From Actinomycetes bacterium (lineage in GTDB: Bacteria > Actinomycetota > Acidimicrobiia > Acidimicrobiales > Ilumatobacteraceae), in assembly GCA_025360105.1 (NCBI GenBank), contig JANYCT010000057.1:62001-126000 (forward strand): a stretch of DNA of 64,000 bases, given 5' to 3'. The notes beneath the pieces were generated by a model. The model saw nothing but the letters and a program-made list of their open reading frames with translations. It did not search any database and was not told the origin of the DNA. This document shows, piece by piece, positions 18,024 to 27,932 of this stretch. Position numbers and translations under genes: made by a program. The stretch's first letter is position 1. Each line of letters begins with the position of its first letter.

Positions 18024-18107
18024 ATGCGCCCGGCCACCACGCTTGCCCTCGGTCTGCTCCTGCTGGCGATACTGCTCGCCGGGACCATCTCACTCATTCG
18101 GCTGTAG
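18024..18107 (+). CDS. 27-aa predicted single-TM microprotein
   Basis: MRPATTLALGLLLLAILLAGTISLIRL*; not in supplied ORF track because of size. Confidence 0.4.
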   Translation: MRPATTLALGLLLLAILLAGTISLIRL

Positions 18108-18147
18108 CTGTCCAGCGACTACAGTGGTCAACCGGGGGGTTGAGCCA

Positions 18148-19635
18148 ATGAATCTTGCGAACATCATCGATGGCCATCCGGCCGACCATGTTGCGCTCAT
18201 CAGCCGCAATCGCGCCACCACCTACGCCACGCTCGTCGAGCAAGTCGCTGGTCTGCGCGGCGGCCTTGCCGAACTGGGCGTGCAGCAGGGCGACCGTGTG
18301 GCGTTGCTCGTGGGCAACGGCCGATTCTTCGTCGTGTCGTATCTGGCCGTGCTCGGACTCGGCGCGGTGGCAGTGCCCCTGAACCCCACGAGCCCGGCAC
18401 CCGAGCTCACCCGCGAACTCGTCACCGTTGGCGCGTCCACAGTCATCGTCGGTCCCGCCGCCGTGAACGCATGGCGCCACATCGACCGCGCCGATGTGCC
18501 CCTCGTACGTCAGGTCATCGCCACCGAGGGCCACGAACTCGCCGACGCATCGTCCATCGACGAGCTCATCACCTCTGCGCCGGTTCCCGTTGTGGATGTC
18601 GATCCCGACCACCTTGCGGTGCTGATGTTTACCAGCGGCACGGCCGGAGCACCACGCGCGGCGATGCTCAGCCACGGCAATCTGCAATCCAACATCGATC
18701 AAGTGGTGCATACCGAGACAGCCATGCACGCCAGCGACATCGTCTACGGGGTGCTGCCGATGTTTCATATCATGGGACTGAACGTTGTGCTCGGTATCTC
18801 TCTCGCCGTCGGCGCGACGGTGGTGTTGATCCAACGGTTCGATCCCTCGACCGCACTCGAGACCATTCGCGATCGCCAGGTCACCGTGGTGCCGGGCGCA
18901 CCGCCGATGTGGGTCGACTTCTCGATGTGCGATGCCCCCGCCGATGCGTTTGCGAGCGTGCGCATCGCGCTCACCGGCGCAGCCAAGATGCCAGAGGAAG
19001 CCATGCGGCGTCTGCACGATCGGTTCGGCGTCGATCTCGCCGAGGGTTACGGCCTCACCGAAGCATCGCCCATCGTCACGTCGTCGGGTGGCGGAGCGAT
19101 GAAACTCGGCTCGGTCGGCAAAGTCATCGACGGCGTGCAGGTACGTATCGTCGACGACACCGGCGACGACGCGCTCGAAGGCGACACGGGCGAGATCTGG
19201 GTGCAGGGGCCCAACGTGTTTCAGGGATACTTCAACGATGCCGAAAGCACGGCGCGGGTGCTCACGGCTGACGGCTGGTTGCGCACCGGCGACATCGGCA
19301 TGACCGACACCGAAGGTTTCCTATACCTCATCGACCGCGCCAAAGACCTCATCATCGTGAGCGGTTTCAACGTCTTCCCCAACGAGGTCGAAGAGGTACT
19401 GCTCGAACACGCTGGCGTGGCCGAGGTGGGTGTCATTGGCGTGCCACATCCACACACCGGCGAAGCCGTGAAGGCGTTTGTGGTTCCCCAACCCGGGGTG
19501 CATCTCGACGAGGACGAACTCATTGCGTATTGCAACGGCGAACTGGCGCGCTACAAGTGCCCGTCGAAAATCATGTTCGTCGACGAACTGCCGCGCAACG
19601 TGACTGGCAAACTGCTACGCCGCTCGTTGGTCTGA
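18148..19635 (+). CDS. Acyl-CoA synthetase (AMP-dependent synthetase/ligase)
   Basis: LMFTSGTAGAPRAAMLSHGNL; GYGLTEASPIV; GWLRTGDIGMTDTEGFLYLIDRAKDLIIVSGFNVFPNEVE; NVTGKLLRR. Confidence 0.94.
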   Translation: MNLANIIDGHPADHVALISRNRATTYATLVEQVAGLRGGLAELGVQQGDRVALLVGNGRFFVVSYLAVLGLGAVAVPLNPTSPAPELTRELVTVGASTVIVGPAAVNAWRHIDRADVPLVRQVIATEGHELADASSIDELITSAPVPVVDVDPDHLAVLMFTSGTAGAPRAAMLSHGNLQSNIDQVVHTETAMHASDIVYGVLPMFHIMGLNVVLGISLAVGATVVLIQRFDPSTALETIRDRQVTVVPGAPPMWVDFSMCDAPADAFASVRIALTGAAKMPEEAMRRLHDRFGVDLAEGYGLTEASPIVTSSGGGAMKLGSVGKVIDGVQVRIVDDTGDDALEGDTGEIWVQGPNVFQGYFNDAESTARVLTADGWLRTGDIGMTDTEGFLYLIDRAKDLIIVSGFNVFPNEVEEVLLEHAGVAEVGVIGVPHPHTGEAVKAFVVPQPGVHLDEDELIAYCNGELARYKCPSKIMFVDELPRNVTGKLLRRSLV

Positions 19636-20376
19636 TTCGGCAACGATGAGCCGCCGCTTGGTGCCGCTACTCGCCACCAGGAAACCAGCGAATAGGATGC
19701 AGATTCCCACCAGCAACGTGAGCGCGAACGCGCGGTCCTTGCCAAGCCGACCTGCAACGGTGCCGCTCGCCGACAACACCAACGTGCCAACTGCGATCAG
19801 CACATTGCCGACGGCGAGTCGTTTGGGGAGCGACACCGACCGCTTCGCCCCTGCACCGAATGCCGGCACCTTGCCGCGCGCAACACGCCACGCCGACCAC
19901 AACGCTCCACCGATGATCACCAAGGCCGGTACGCCCGAGCCGACTGCGGCGAATACGCGCGGTGCAACACCGAAGACCTCGCTGCCCGTGGGCAAATCGG
20001 TGCCAGAGACAGCCATCTTCGTTGGCGCGCTGAGCACTACACCGGCGGCCAGACCGGACAGCGCGATCAGCCAGAGCCGAACACGGTCGCCCCACACACG
20101 ACCGGCGAGGAGATACACCGTGCCAAGGCCGAGCCACGGCACATTCAGTACCGCGCCCGCAAGAAAGAAGACGCGAAAGTTGGCAGTGCCCCAGCCGTGC
20201 GATTCGGCCCACCACAATGCGAGTCCACCCAGCGCGAAGAACGACAGCGAGATGGTCCAAGCAAGCTCGTGCATTCGGCCGCGACGTAGGTAGCGATCAA
20301 GCGTGCTCAACGCAAACGCCAGTGCCACCAGCGTTGCGGCGGCAGCAAGGGCAGCGTTCGTGGTCACGGCACACAC
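19615..20376 (-). CDS. Multi-pass membrane protein of unknown function
   Basis: Several hydrophobic segments; start chosen at GTG (VCAVTTNAALAAAATL). Confidence 0.7.
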   Translation of the reverse strand: MCAVTTNAALAAAATLVALAFALSTLDRYLRRGRMHELAWTISLSFFALGGLALWWAESHGWGTANFRVFFLAGAVLNVPWLGLGTVYLLAGRVWGDRVRLWLIALSGLAAGVVLSAPTKMAVSGTDLPTGSEVFGVAPRVFAAVGSGVPALVIIGGALWSAWRVARGKVPAFGAGAKRSVSLPKRLAVGNVLIAVGTLVLSASGTVAGRLGKDRAFALTLLVGICILFAGFLVASSGTKRRLIVAESDQRAA

Positions 20377-20487
20377 GCTAGTGGTTCGCTGGCGATGGGT
20401 ACCCGGCCGCGACCCTCGGTGTGCTGGCCGGTCACGACGCGTGACGAAATGCACGCGAGATATGGACGATTTCACACCGGGCTGACT

Positions 20488-20505
20488 TTGTGAACGTGTG
20501 CACAT
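20488..20505. promoter_or_regulatory. Putative Rex operator (ROP)
   Basis: TTGTGAACGTGTGCACAT versus consensus TTGTGAAnnnnTTCACAA; 20 bp 5' of rex ATG. Confidence 0.8.
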
Positions 20506-20525
20506 GTGCCTAGCGTGTAGATCGC

Positions 20526-21221
20526 ATGCCAGTTGAACGTGTTCGTCGCCGAATCCCCGAGGCCACCGTCGCCCGGCTGCCGGTGTATCTCCGCATCCTC
20601 GTCGAACAAGCCAACCTCGAGGTCGAGAACATCAGCAGTGAGGGCCTCGCCGAACTTGCAGGCGTGAACGCCGCCAAGGTTCGCAAGGACCTGTCGTATC
20701 TCGGGAGTTACGGCACGCGAGGTGTCGGCTACGAGGTCGCATTTCTCGTGTATCAGATCCGGCGCGAACTCGGACTCACACATGATTGGCCCGTCGTCAT
20801 CGTCGGTGCCGGCAACCTCGGTCAGGCCCTCGCCGGCTACGGCGGATTCGGCGAACGGGGTTTCCCCGTCGCGGGTGTGGTCGATATCGACCCGGCCAAG
20901 TTGGACAGCGTCATCGGTGGCGTGCGCGTGCGCCATATCGACGACCTCGGCCAGATCGTGCAGAGTCGCCAAGTGAGCATCGGCGTAGTCGCCACGCCGC
21001 CCGCAGCGGCACAGGATGCGGCCGATCGTCTCGTGCGAGCCGGAGTCACCAGCATTTTGAACTTTGCCCCCGTCGTGCTCGGCGTGCCGCACGGCGTCAG
21101 CGTGCGTAAGGTCGACCTCGCCGTCGAACTCCAAATCCTCAGCTACTACGAGCAACGCCGCGTCGGCGTGGGCTTCCACGCGATTGGGTCGAATGACTCT
21201 GGTCGCGGGGCCAGCGCGTAG
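20526..21221 (+). CDS. rex: Redox-sensing transcriptional repressor Rex
   Basis: VRKDLSYLGSYGTRGVGYEV; VGAGNLGQALAGYGGFGERGF. Confidence 0.96.
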   Translation: MPVERVRRRIPEATVARLPVYLRILVEQANLEVENISSEGLAELAGVNAAKVRKDLSYLGSYGTRGVGYEVAFLVYQIRRELGLTHDWPVVIVGAGNLGQALAGYGGFGERGFPVAGVVDIDPAKLDSVIGGVRVRHIDDLGQIVQSRQVSIGVVATPPAAAQDAADRLVRAGVTSILNFAPVVLGVPHGVSVRKVDLAVELQILSYYEQRRVGVGFHAIGSNDSGRGASA

Positions 21222-21255
21222 GGTTCCATATCGAGAAGGAAAGGTTGTCGTACAC

Positions 21256-22515
21256 GTGTCCATCGTTGTCATCGGCGTGAATCACCGCACGGGGCCCCTC
21301 GCCCTGCTCGAGCGCGTCACCGTGACGGTGGATTCGCTCCCCAAGGCCCTTGCGAGTCTCACCAGTCGAGTGAACATTCGCGAGGCCGTGGTGTTGAGCA
21401 CGTGCAACCGCACAGAGGTGTACGCCGTCGCCGAGCGTTTCCATGGCGCATACGCAGACATCCGCGACTTCTTCTGCGAACTCGGAGGGCTCTCTCCCGA
21501 CGAGCTGCATCCGCATCTCTACAGCCAGCACGACGACGCCGCAGTGTCGCATCTCTTCGAGGTCGCTGCCGGTCTTGACTCGGCAGTGCTCGGCGAGACC
21601 GAGATCCTCGGTCAAGTCCGTCATGCGTGGGAGTTCGCCCAGATCGAAGGCGGGGCCAAAGCCACGTTGAATCTGTTGTTCCGCCACGCCATCGAAACCG
21701 GCAAGCGAGCCCGCACCGAAACCGGTATCAGTCGTTCGACCACCAGCGTCAGCCACGCGGCCGTCGAGATGGCCAACGAGCATCTCGGCAGCCTGCTCGG
21801 GCGTCGCGTCCTCGTCGTGGGCGCCGGCGAGATGGGCGAGGGCGTTGCTGTGGCGCTGGTTGCGGCGGGTGCCGCAGACATCACCGTCACCAATCGCACC
21901 GAATCACGAGCCGACCATCTGGCCCAGCGAGTCAACGGCAGGGTTGTGCCGTTCCACGCACTCGCTGACGCCATTGCCCAAGTCGATGTGCTGCTGACCT
22001 GCACCGGTTCAGGCTCGGTTCTGATCGAACGTGAGACCGTGCACGCAGCACGCGCCGGGGTTGACTCACCCTTGTTAGTCGTCGACATTGCCGTACCCCG
22101 CGATGTGGATAGCGCTGTGGCCGATCTCGCCGGCGTCACATTGCTCGATCTGGACAACCTGCGTGACTGGGCCGCCAAAGGCACAGAGAAGCGCTCGGTC
22201 GAGGCCGCCTCAGTGCGCCTCATCGTCGGTGAGGAAGTCGAGCGGTTCGCTATCGATGTCACCGCACGTCAGGCGGCTCCGCTGGTGGCCCAACTGCACG
22301 AACACGCCGAGGCCATTCGTCTCGCCGAACTCGATCGTTTTGCATCCCGCCTAGCTAGCTTGGAGCCCGCACAGCGCGCCGCGGTCGAGGCAGTGACGAG
22401 AGGCATCATCGCAAAGCTGTTGCACACACCCAGCGTGCGCCTGAAAGAAGACGTCGGCACGCCGAGCGGCGAACGCAACGCTGCTGCGGTTCACGACCTG
22501 TTCGACCTGAGCTGA
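21256..22515 (+). CDS. hemA: Glutamyl-tRNA reductase
   Basis: GVNHRTGPLALLERV; LSTCNRTEVYAV; LGETEILGQV; DIAVPRDVDS. Confidence 0.96.
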   Translation: MSIVVIGVNHRTGPLALLERVTVTVDSLPKALASLTSRVNIREAVVLSTCNRTEVYAVAERFHGAYADIRDFFCELGGLSPDELHPHLYSQHDDAAVSHLFEVAAGLDSAVLGETEILGQVRHAWEFAQIEGGAKATLNLLFRHAIETGKRARTETGISRSTTSVSHAAVEMANEHLGSLLGRRVLVVGAGEMGEGVAVALVAAGAADITVTNRTESRADHLAQRVNGRVVPFHALADAIAQVDVLLTCTGSGSVLIERETVHAARAGVDSPLLVVDIAVPRDVDSAVADLAGVTLLDLDNLRDWAAKGTEKRSVEAASVRLIVGEEVERFAIDVTARQAAPLVAQLHEHAEAIRLAELDRFASRLASLEPAQRAAVEAVTRGIIAKLLHTPSVRLKEDVGTPSGERNAAAVHDLFDLS

Positions 22516-22524
22516 GTTCGGGCC

Positions 22525-23394
22525 GTGGCCAAGGACACCCTGCGCATTGCGACGCGGTCGAGCGCCCAGGCACGCGCTCAGGCCGAGGTCATTGCCGCCG
22601 CGATCGAAGCAGGCAATCCCGGGTGGCGAACCGAGTTGGTCTTCGTCGACACGCTTGGCGATCAACGCCAAGATGTGCCGTTGCATACCATCGGCGGGCA
22701 GGGCGTGTTCGTGAAGGAGGTGCAACGTGCGGTGTTACACGACGACGCCGACATCGCGGTGCACAGCGCGAAGGACCTGCCATCGCAATCGGCCGAAGGA
22801 TTGGTGATCGGCGCCTTCACCGAGCGACGCGACCCACGCGACGCGCTGGTGGGGTGCACGCTCGATGGCCTTGTTCTTGGTGCAACGGTGGCGACGGGAT
22901 CCGTCCGGCGTCGAGCACAGTTGCACGCGCTGCGCCCAGACCTGCGGTTCCTCGAACTCCGCGGCAACATTCATACGCGCCTGTCCAAGGTGCCCGACAA
23001 CGGTGCCATCGTGATGGCGGTTGCTGCGCTCGAGATCCTCGGCCTCACTGATCGCATCGCTGAGCACATGCCCACCGATGCGATGGTGCCAGCAGTCGGG
23101 CAGGGCTGCGTGGCGGTCGAATGCCGCGCCGGCGACACCGCTACGGCACTCCGGCTCGCGGTCATCGATCACTCACCGAGCCGCAAGGCTGTCACTGCCG
23201 AGCGCGCCTTTCTCGCCGAATTGGGTTCAGGGTGTTCGCTGCCTATCGGTGCACACGTCAGCGACGGCCAAATCAGCGCGTTCTTGGCACACGAGAACGG
23301 ACGCGTGCTTCAAACGACAGTCCGGCTCGGGCACGACTGGGTGACGACAGCAGTAGAGACCGCACGCTCGCTCCACGCGGCGATTCTGCGATGA
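22525..23394 (+). CDS. hemC: Hydroxymethylbilane synthase
   Basis: IATRSSAQARAQAE; GQGVFVKEVQRAV; AVHSAKDLPSQ; GSGCSLPIGAH. Confidence 0.96.
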   Translation: MAKDTLRIATRSSAQARAQAEVIAAAIEAGNPGWRTELVFVDTLGDQRQDVPLHTIGGQGVFVKEVQRAVLHDDADIAVHSAKDLPSQSAEGLVIGAFTERRDPRDALVGCTLDGLVLGATVATGSVRRRAQLHALRPDLRFLELRGNIHTRLSKVPDNGAIVMAVAALEILGLTDRIAEHMPTDAMVPAVGQGCVAVECRAGDTATALRLAVIDHSPSRKAVTAERAFLAELGSGCSLPIGAHVSDGQISAFLAHENGRVLQTTVRLGHDWVTTAVETARSLHAAILR

Positions 23395-24134
23395 CGCCGT
23401 TGCCACTCGCCGGACGACGGGTGGTGATCACGCGTGCAGCCGATCAGGTCGCGCCGTTGGCCCAACGCCTCGTCGCCCTTGGTGTCGAACCGATCGTCAT
23501 GCCGCTGATCGAGATCGTCGACCCATCCGATGGTGGCGTTGCCCTGCGAGATGCGCTCGACCGCCTGTCCGATTTCGATTGGCTCGTCGTCACGTCGCCA
23601 AACGGTGCCGAACGAGTGAGCCGCGCCGTGGCTGCGCTGGGGCACAACCGCCCGCGTCTGGCGGCCGTCGGCACGACCACCGCGGCGGCGCTCAGTGTGG
23701 CACCGGATCTGGTGCCACAACGCCAGATCACCCACGGATTGCTCGACGAGTTCGCCATCGGCGACGGGCGCGTGCTCATCGCCCAAGCCGAGTCGGCCGA
23801 GCCCGACCTCGCCGAGGGCCTCGCCACAAAGGGCTGGACCGTCGAAGTCGTCGCCGCGTACCGAACAGTTGCGACGAACCCCAGTCGCGCCTCGAACTCG
23901 GCGTTGCTGCTGGCAGTTCTCTCCGCCGACGCTGTGCTGTTCGCCAGCGGCTCTGCCGTTCGCGCCTGGATCGACGTACTCGGCTCTGCCACACCGCCGG
24001 TCGTCATCGCGATCGGTCCTGCAACGGCGTCGGTGGCCGAGCGTCTGGGGCTCAAGGTGAGCGCCATTTCGGCCGATCACTCTGTTGACGGACTGGTGGC
24101 CTGCCTACAGGACTATCTACTCGGTCATGGATAG
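23391..24134 (+). CDS. hemD: Uroporphyrinogen-III synthase
   Basis: VVITRAADQVAPLAQRLVALGVE; DWLVVTSPNGAERV; ATGA overlap with hemC. Confidence 0.9.
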   Translation: MTPLPLAGRRVVITRAADQVAPLAQRLVALGVEPIVMPLIEIVDPSDGGVALRDALDRLSDFDWLVVTSPNGAERVSRAVAALGHNRPRLAAVGTTTAAALSVAPDLVPQRQITHGLLDEFAIGDGRVLIAQAESAEPDLAEGLATKGWTVEVVAAYRTVATNPSRASNSALLLAVLSADAVLFASGSAVRAWIDVLGSATPPVVIAIGPATASVAERLGLKVSAISADHSVDGLVACLQDYLLGHG

Positions 24135-24200
24135 AGTGGCGACCACGATTGACCGGTGATCTCCATCCTCAGGCGCACGGGCGAGGCACACAGCATTCAC

Positions 24201-26657
24201 ATGACACGACGACACGATCCAGGGCACGACGCGTGCCACGAGGCAGCCCACGGCGCACGGCGCTGGGCTCTCGGCGGGGGCATTGCGGCGATTGCTGCCG
24301 TGAGCCTCGGCTGGTTTGTCGCGCCGGTGCCAGTGGCGGCACGGATCGTGGCCACGACGGTGCCGTTCTCGGTCGTGTCGCCGACGGTCGCCGACAACCC
24401 GACCACCTCGGGCGACGGCCGCATGGTGGTGTTCACCTCCGCGCCGCCCACGGCCGACGGACGCACCAGCAGCGTGTGGCTGAACGACCGCGGTATCGGC
24501 CAACTCGTCGAACTCACCAAACCGAGAGCCGGCATCCGTCTGGGCAACAGCGTACTTCCGGTGATCAGCGCCGATGGTTGCGTCGTCGCGGTCACCACCG
24601 AGATGGCTTTTGACCTTTTTCGCGACGAGGACCGTGGCAGCCGCTGGGATGTCTACCGCGCCATACTTCCCGCCTGCGGTGGCACCCCCAACGATTGGGA
24701 GCTCGTCTCTACCATCACCGGCGTCGATGGTCAGGGCCAGGCACGGGGCGATGTCGATCCGACTCAGCCCATCGCACTCTCGGGTAGCGGCTCCGTCGTT
24801 GCCTACGCCCATCCGTTCAAGTCACTGTCGGGCAACGACGACCCCCTCCATCGACCCACAGCCATTGACGTGGTCGATCTCACCAAGCTGATCGATCAGC
24901 CCGGTCGGTCTACAGCGGCTGCTGGCCTGCCCGCAGAGGCAGCAGGCAACGGTGCGATGTATGTCGGCCAACGCACTCCGGCGTTGTCCGGCGACGGCAA
25001 CATTGTGGTGTTCAGCTCCGACGCGAACTCCAACGAGGCCGTACCCGATTGGGTTCCACCGGCCACTGGTGCCACGACGGCCCCGAGTCAGATATTTGCG
25101 TGGGACCGCGCCGACCCAGACCCGTTCAAGGCTGTCGTACTCGTGTCGAAGGGGGTGCGCGGCGCGGCCAACGCTGGAGCGCTCACACCTGCGGTGTCGG
25201 CAGATGGCCGTCACATCGCCTTCACATCGGCCGCATCCAACTTGGTCAACTCGGCGAGTTTCGCCGCCTGCGGCAGCGCCTGCCCATCGCAGATCTATGC
25301 CGTTGATCGCGACACCGACTCGAACTACATCTTCGATGAAGTCGGTGCAACCGATATCAGTCTCGTCAGCCGGGTGTCCGCCCCCCGCGGTGAGCCAATA
25401 ACAGCGGCGAATGGCATGTCCGCCGCACCCACGATGTCGGCCGACGGCAACACCATTGCCTTCTCAACGCAAGCGTCGAATCTGTTGCAGATACAAACGC
25501 CGGGTGGGGGCGAGGCCAGCGACGGCGACTTGCTCGTGGCCGATCTCGGCACGGGTCAATTACGCCGAGCGTTCGATAGCCCGGCGCCGGCACCCGGTGC
25601 GCATGCGCACCCTCATCTGTCTGCAAACGGGCGCGTGCTTGTCGCCGATTCGCTCGTTGCCGATCGGCTCATCGGCGATCCCACCATCATCGGACGGCGT
25701 GTGGTGTCTGCAACGCTGGCCCCCCATCTCAGCATTGCTGAAGGCGATCTCGGCACGGTCACCGTGGGTGTGCCCGGACCGGAATGGTACGTCAACGTCG
25801 TCAACGACGGTCCCGGCGCTTTCGTGCCCGCCACTGCCACCAGCGACACGCCCGACTTCGCTGTTACGGGTGGCTCGTGTCTCGATCATTCGCCCGTGCC
25901 TGCAGGTAAGAGCTGCTCGGTGTACGTACTGCTCACCCCGTCCGTGAGTGGTCCCATCACCGGCAAACTCACCGTTGCCGAGGCAGGTTTTGGCGCCATC
26001 ACGCTCACGACCCCACTGAAAGGTGCCGGTGGTGAGCCGGCCCTCCAGGCCACGCCCTCCGGCGCCGACTTCGAACGCACGCTCATCGGAGCCACGAGCC
26101 CACCGAGCATCATCATGGTCGCCAACGTCTATGTCGGACCGTCGGTCGTCAGCAGCGTCACGGTCAGCGGAGCGAATCCATTCGACTTTGCGGTCGTGCT
26201 CAATGGCTGCCAGAACGTGCTCAACCTCGGCGAAAGCTGCCCGGTGGTAGTCGCGTTCGCACCAATCGCTTCCGGACGTCGAACGGCGACGATCAACGTC
26301 GGCACTTCCGCGGGTCAGTACACCAGCATCTTCGTCAGCGGCCAGGGTTACTACGCACCGTCGTTGACCACCACCGGAAATGCGCGGCCCGGATCGCGGC
26401 TCGGCATCGGCGGCAGCGGCTTCCCCGCAAACGCCGGGGTACTGATCAGCTGGGGCGATGGCGCCGGTCGTTCCACAATCGCTGCAACCGATGGCGCCGG
26501 TGCCTTCGTCACCACAATGCTCATTCCAAAGGGCGAGCGGGCTGGCACGCGAACCTTGGTGGCTCAGGCAGCAGGCGGCACCATCGCGAGCGTCACGCTC
26601 GACGTGCAACGCACTGCGATCGCTGGGCCGGCATCAGCCTCGTGGCCGCGTCCCTGA
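24201..26657 (+). CDS. Secreted TolB/WD40-like beta-propeller protein with choice-of-anchor D-type domains
   Basis: Signal/TM N-terminus; repeated SADGRHIAFTS-type blades (FTSAASNLV, STQASNLL); Ig-like repeats in the C-terminal half. Confidence 0.75.
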   Translation: MTRRHDPGHDACHEAAHGARRWALGGGIAAIAAVSLGWFVAPVPVAARIVATTVPFSVVSPTVADNPTTSGDGRMVVFTSAPPTADGRTSSVWLNDRGIGQLVELTKPRAGIRLGNSVLPVISADGCVVAVTTEMAFDLFRDEDRGSRWDVYRAILPACGGTPNDWELVSTITGVDGQGQARGDVDPTQPIALSGSGSVVAYAHPFKSLSGNDDPLHRPTAIDVVDLTKLIDQPGRSTAAAGLPAEAAGNGAMYVGQRTPALSGDGNIVVFSSDANSNEAVPDWVPPATGATTAPSQIFAWDRADPDPFKAVVLVSKGVRGAANAGALTPAVSADGRHIAFTSAASNLVNSASFAACGSACPSQIYAVDRDTDSNYIFDEVGATDISLVSRVSAPRGEPITAANGMSAAPTMSADGNTIAFSTQASNLLQIQTPGGGEASDGDLLVADLGTGQLRRAFDSPAPAPGAHAHPHLSANGRVLVADSLVADRLIGDPTIIGRRVVSATLAPHLSIAEGDLGTVTVGVPGPEWYVNVVNDGPGAFVPATATSDTPDFAVTGGSCLDHSPVPAGKSCSVYVLLTPSVSGPITGKLTVAEAGFGAITLTTPLKGAGGEPALQATPSGADFERTLIGATSPPSIIMVANVYVGPSVVSSVTVSGANPFDFAVVLNGCQNVLNLGESCPVVVAFAPIASGRRTATINVGTSAGQYTSIFVSGQGYYAPSLTTTGNARPGSRLGIGGSGFPANAGVLISWGDGAGRSTIAATDGAGAFVTTMLIPKGERAGTRTLVAQAAGGTIASVTLDVQRTAIAGPASASWPRP

Positions 26658-26670
26658 CGGCTGTCGAGAG

Positions 26671-27891
26671 TCAGCGGTCAGCAAGCGTGCCGCTGAGTAG
26701 CACCGCTGGAACACATGTCCCCGTGGGTGCGTCACCCACACTGGCGCAGGTGAACTGAAAGGTCACCTTGTCACCCGCTGCGAACACGAGTGGACTCACG
26801 AGGGGAAGACTGTCGTTACCGGTGGCATTTTCGAGTCGCCACGGAACGAGCACGGCATCGTTGTTCGACAAGGTCGCCGGACCGGTGTCGAGGTTTGGGT
26901 TCTGCAGCACCACGTCGGTGACGCGCAGCACCTTGCCAGTCGGAACCACATACTGATCGCTGCCCGAGGCGCTGAGCGCAACCTTGACCTCGAGGCGATG
27001 ATTGAACGGCTGGGCACCCGCTGCGCTGTTGTTCACTGGCACCGAATTGTTGGGAGCCAGTGTGGAGTCGGTCGGTGTCTGCTGGCCCGGCAAAGTGGTG
27101 GGGACGACAACCGGAGTCTGACCTTTCATCGCGTCGCGGGCTGCATGTTCTGCCGCTGGCTTGATCAATGCAAACCACGACCCAACAAGCAGACCAACGA
27201 AGGCGACCGCAGCGAACACTTTGCGTCCCAGACGTTCAGGCATCAGCGAGGTCTGCACGAACGTGGCGTTCGCCGTTGCAGTCGGGAAGCCTTGTTGATC
27301 GGCTTCGATGGAGTACGGGAGCGTGCGCGAACCCGATGACCACTGGCGATGCAGCGATTTCAACCGGAGGCGAACGAGGCTCTTGGCCCCGGGTTCCACA
27401 CCCACGGCCGGCGGATCGAAATCACCATCGAGTCGTTGCGTGGTATCGATGAGATGAAGCCTGCAGCTCGCCTGCATGTTGCCGTGGTTCTCGATGAGGA
27501 ACTCGAATGTGGCCCGTCGACGGGCGCGCAGCACCGGTTGCAGTACCTGAATGCGTCGATCGTGAAATGCCCCGATCTGCACGGTGGTCTCGGCAATAGT
27601 CACGTCGTCGGGTTCTTCTTGGGGGATAATTCGTACCGTGAGCGGCGCCGGACCTGCGGCGGTTGATGCCAGCAAAGGTGGTCGCAGCGTCACGGTGATG
27701 ACCTCGTGCGAGCCGCCGAACAGCGTGACCACCGGCGGTGACAGGCGCACCCAGCCGGCCACCAGCCCCGACGGAACGAGGGTGAATGTCTCCGTGTGGT
27801 CGTCGAGGTTGAACAGCGTCAGCGACAGCGTTTCGACCTCGCCCGGCTGAATCTGCACGTCTGTTGCGGAGAACTGAGCTTGAGCCACCAT
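26671..27891 (-). CDS. Membrane-anchored Ig-like/NEW3-type domain protein
   Basis: Two beta-rich N-terminal domains (VQIQPGEVETLSLTLFNLDDHTETFTL), one TM (VFAAVAFVGLLVGSWFALI), extracytoplasmic C-terminus. Confidence 0.65.
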   Translation of the reverse strand: MVAQAQFSATDVQIQPGEVETLSLTLFNLDDHTETFTLVPSGLVAGWVRLSPPVVTLFGGSHEVITVTLRPPLLASTAAGPAPLTVRIIPQEEPDDVTIAETTVQIGAFHDRRIQVLQPVLRARRRATFEFLIENHGNMQASCRLHLIDTTQRLDGDFDPPAVGVEPGAKSLVRLRLKSLHRQWSSGSRTLPYSIEADQQGFPTATANATFVQTSLMPERLGRKVFAAVAFVGLLVGSWFALIKPAAEHAARDAMKGQTPVVVPTTLPGQQTPTDSTLAPNNSVPVNNSAAGAQPFNHRLEVKVALSASGSDQYVVPTGKVLRVTDVVLQNPNLDTGPATLSNNDAVLVPWRLENATGNDSLPLVSPLVFAAGDKVTFQFTCASVGDAPTGTCVPAVLLSGTLADR

Positions 27892-27932
27892 CGTGGGATG
27901 AGGTTAGCGGTTAGCCGGTAGCGTCACCGGTC

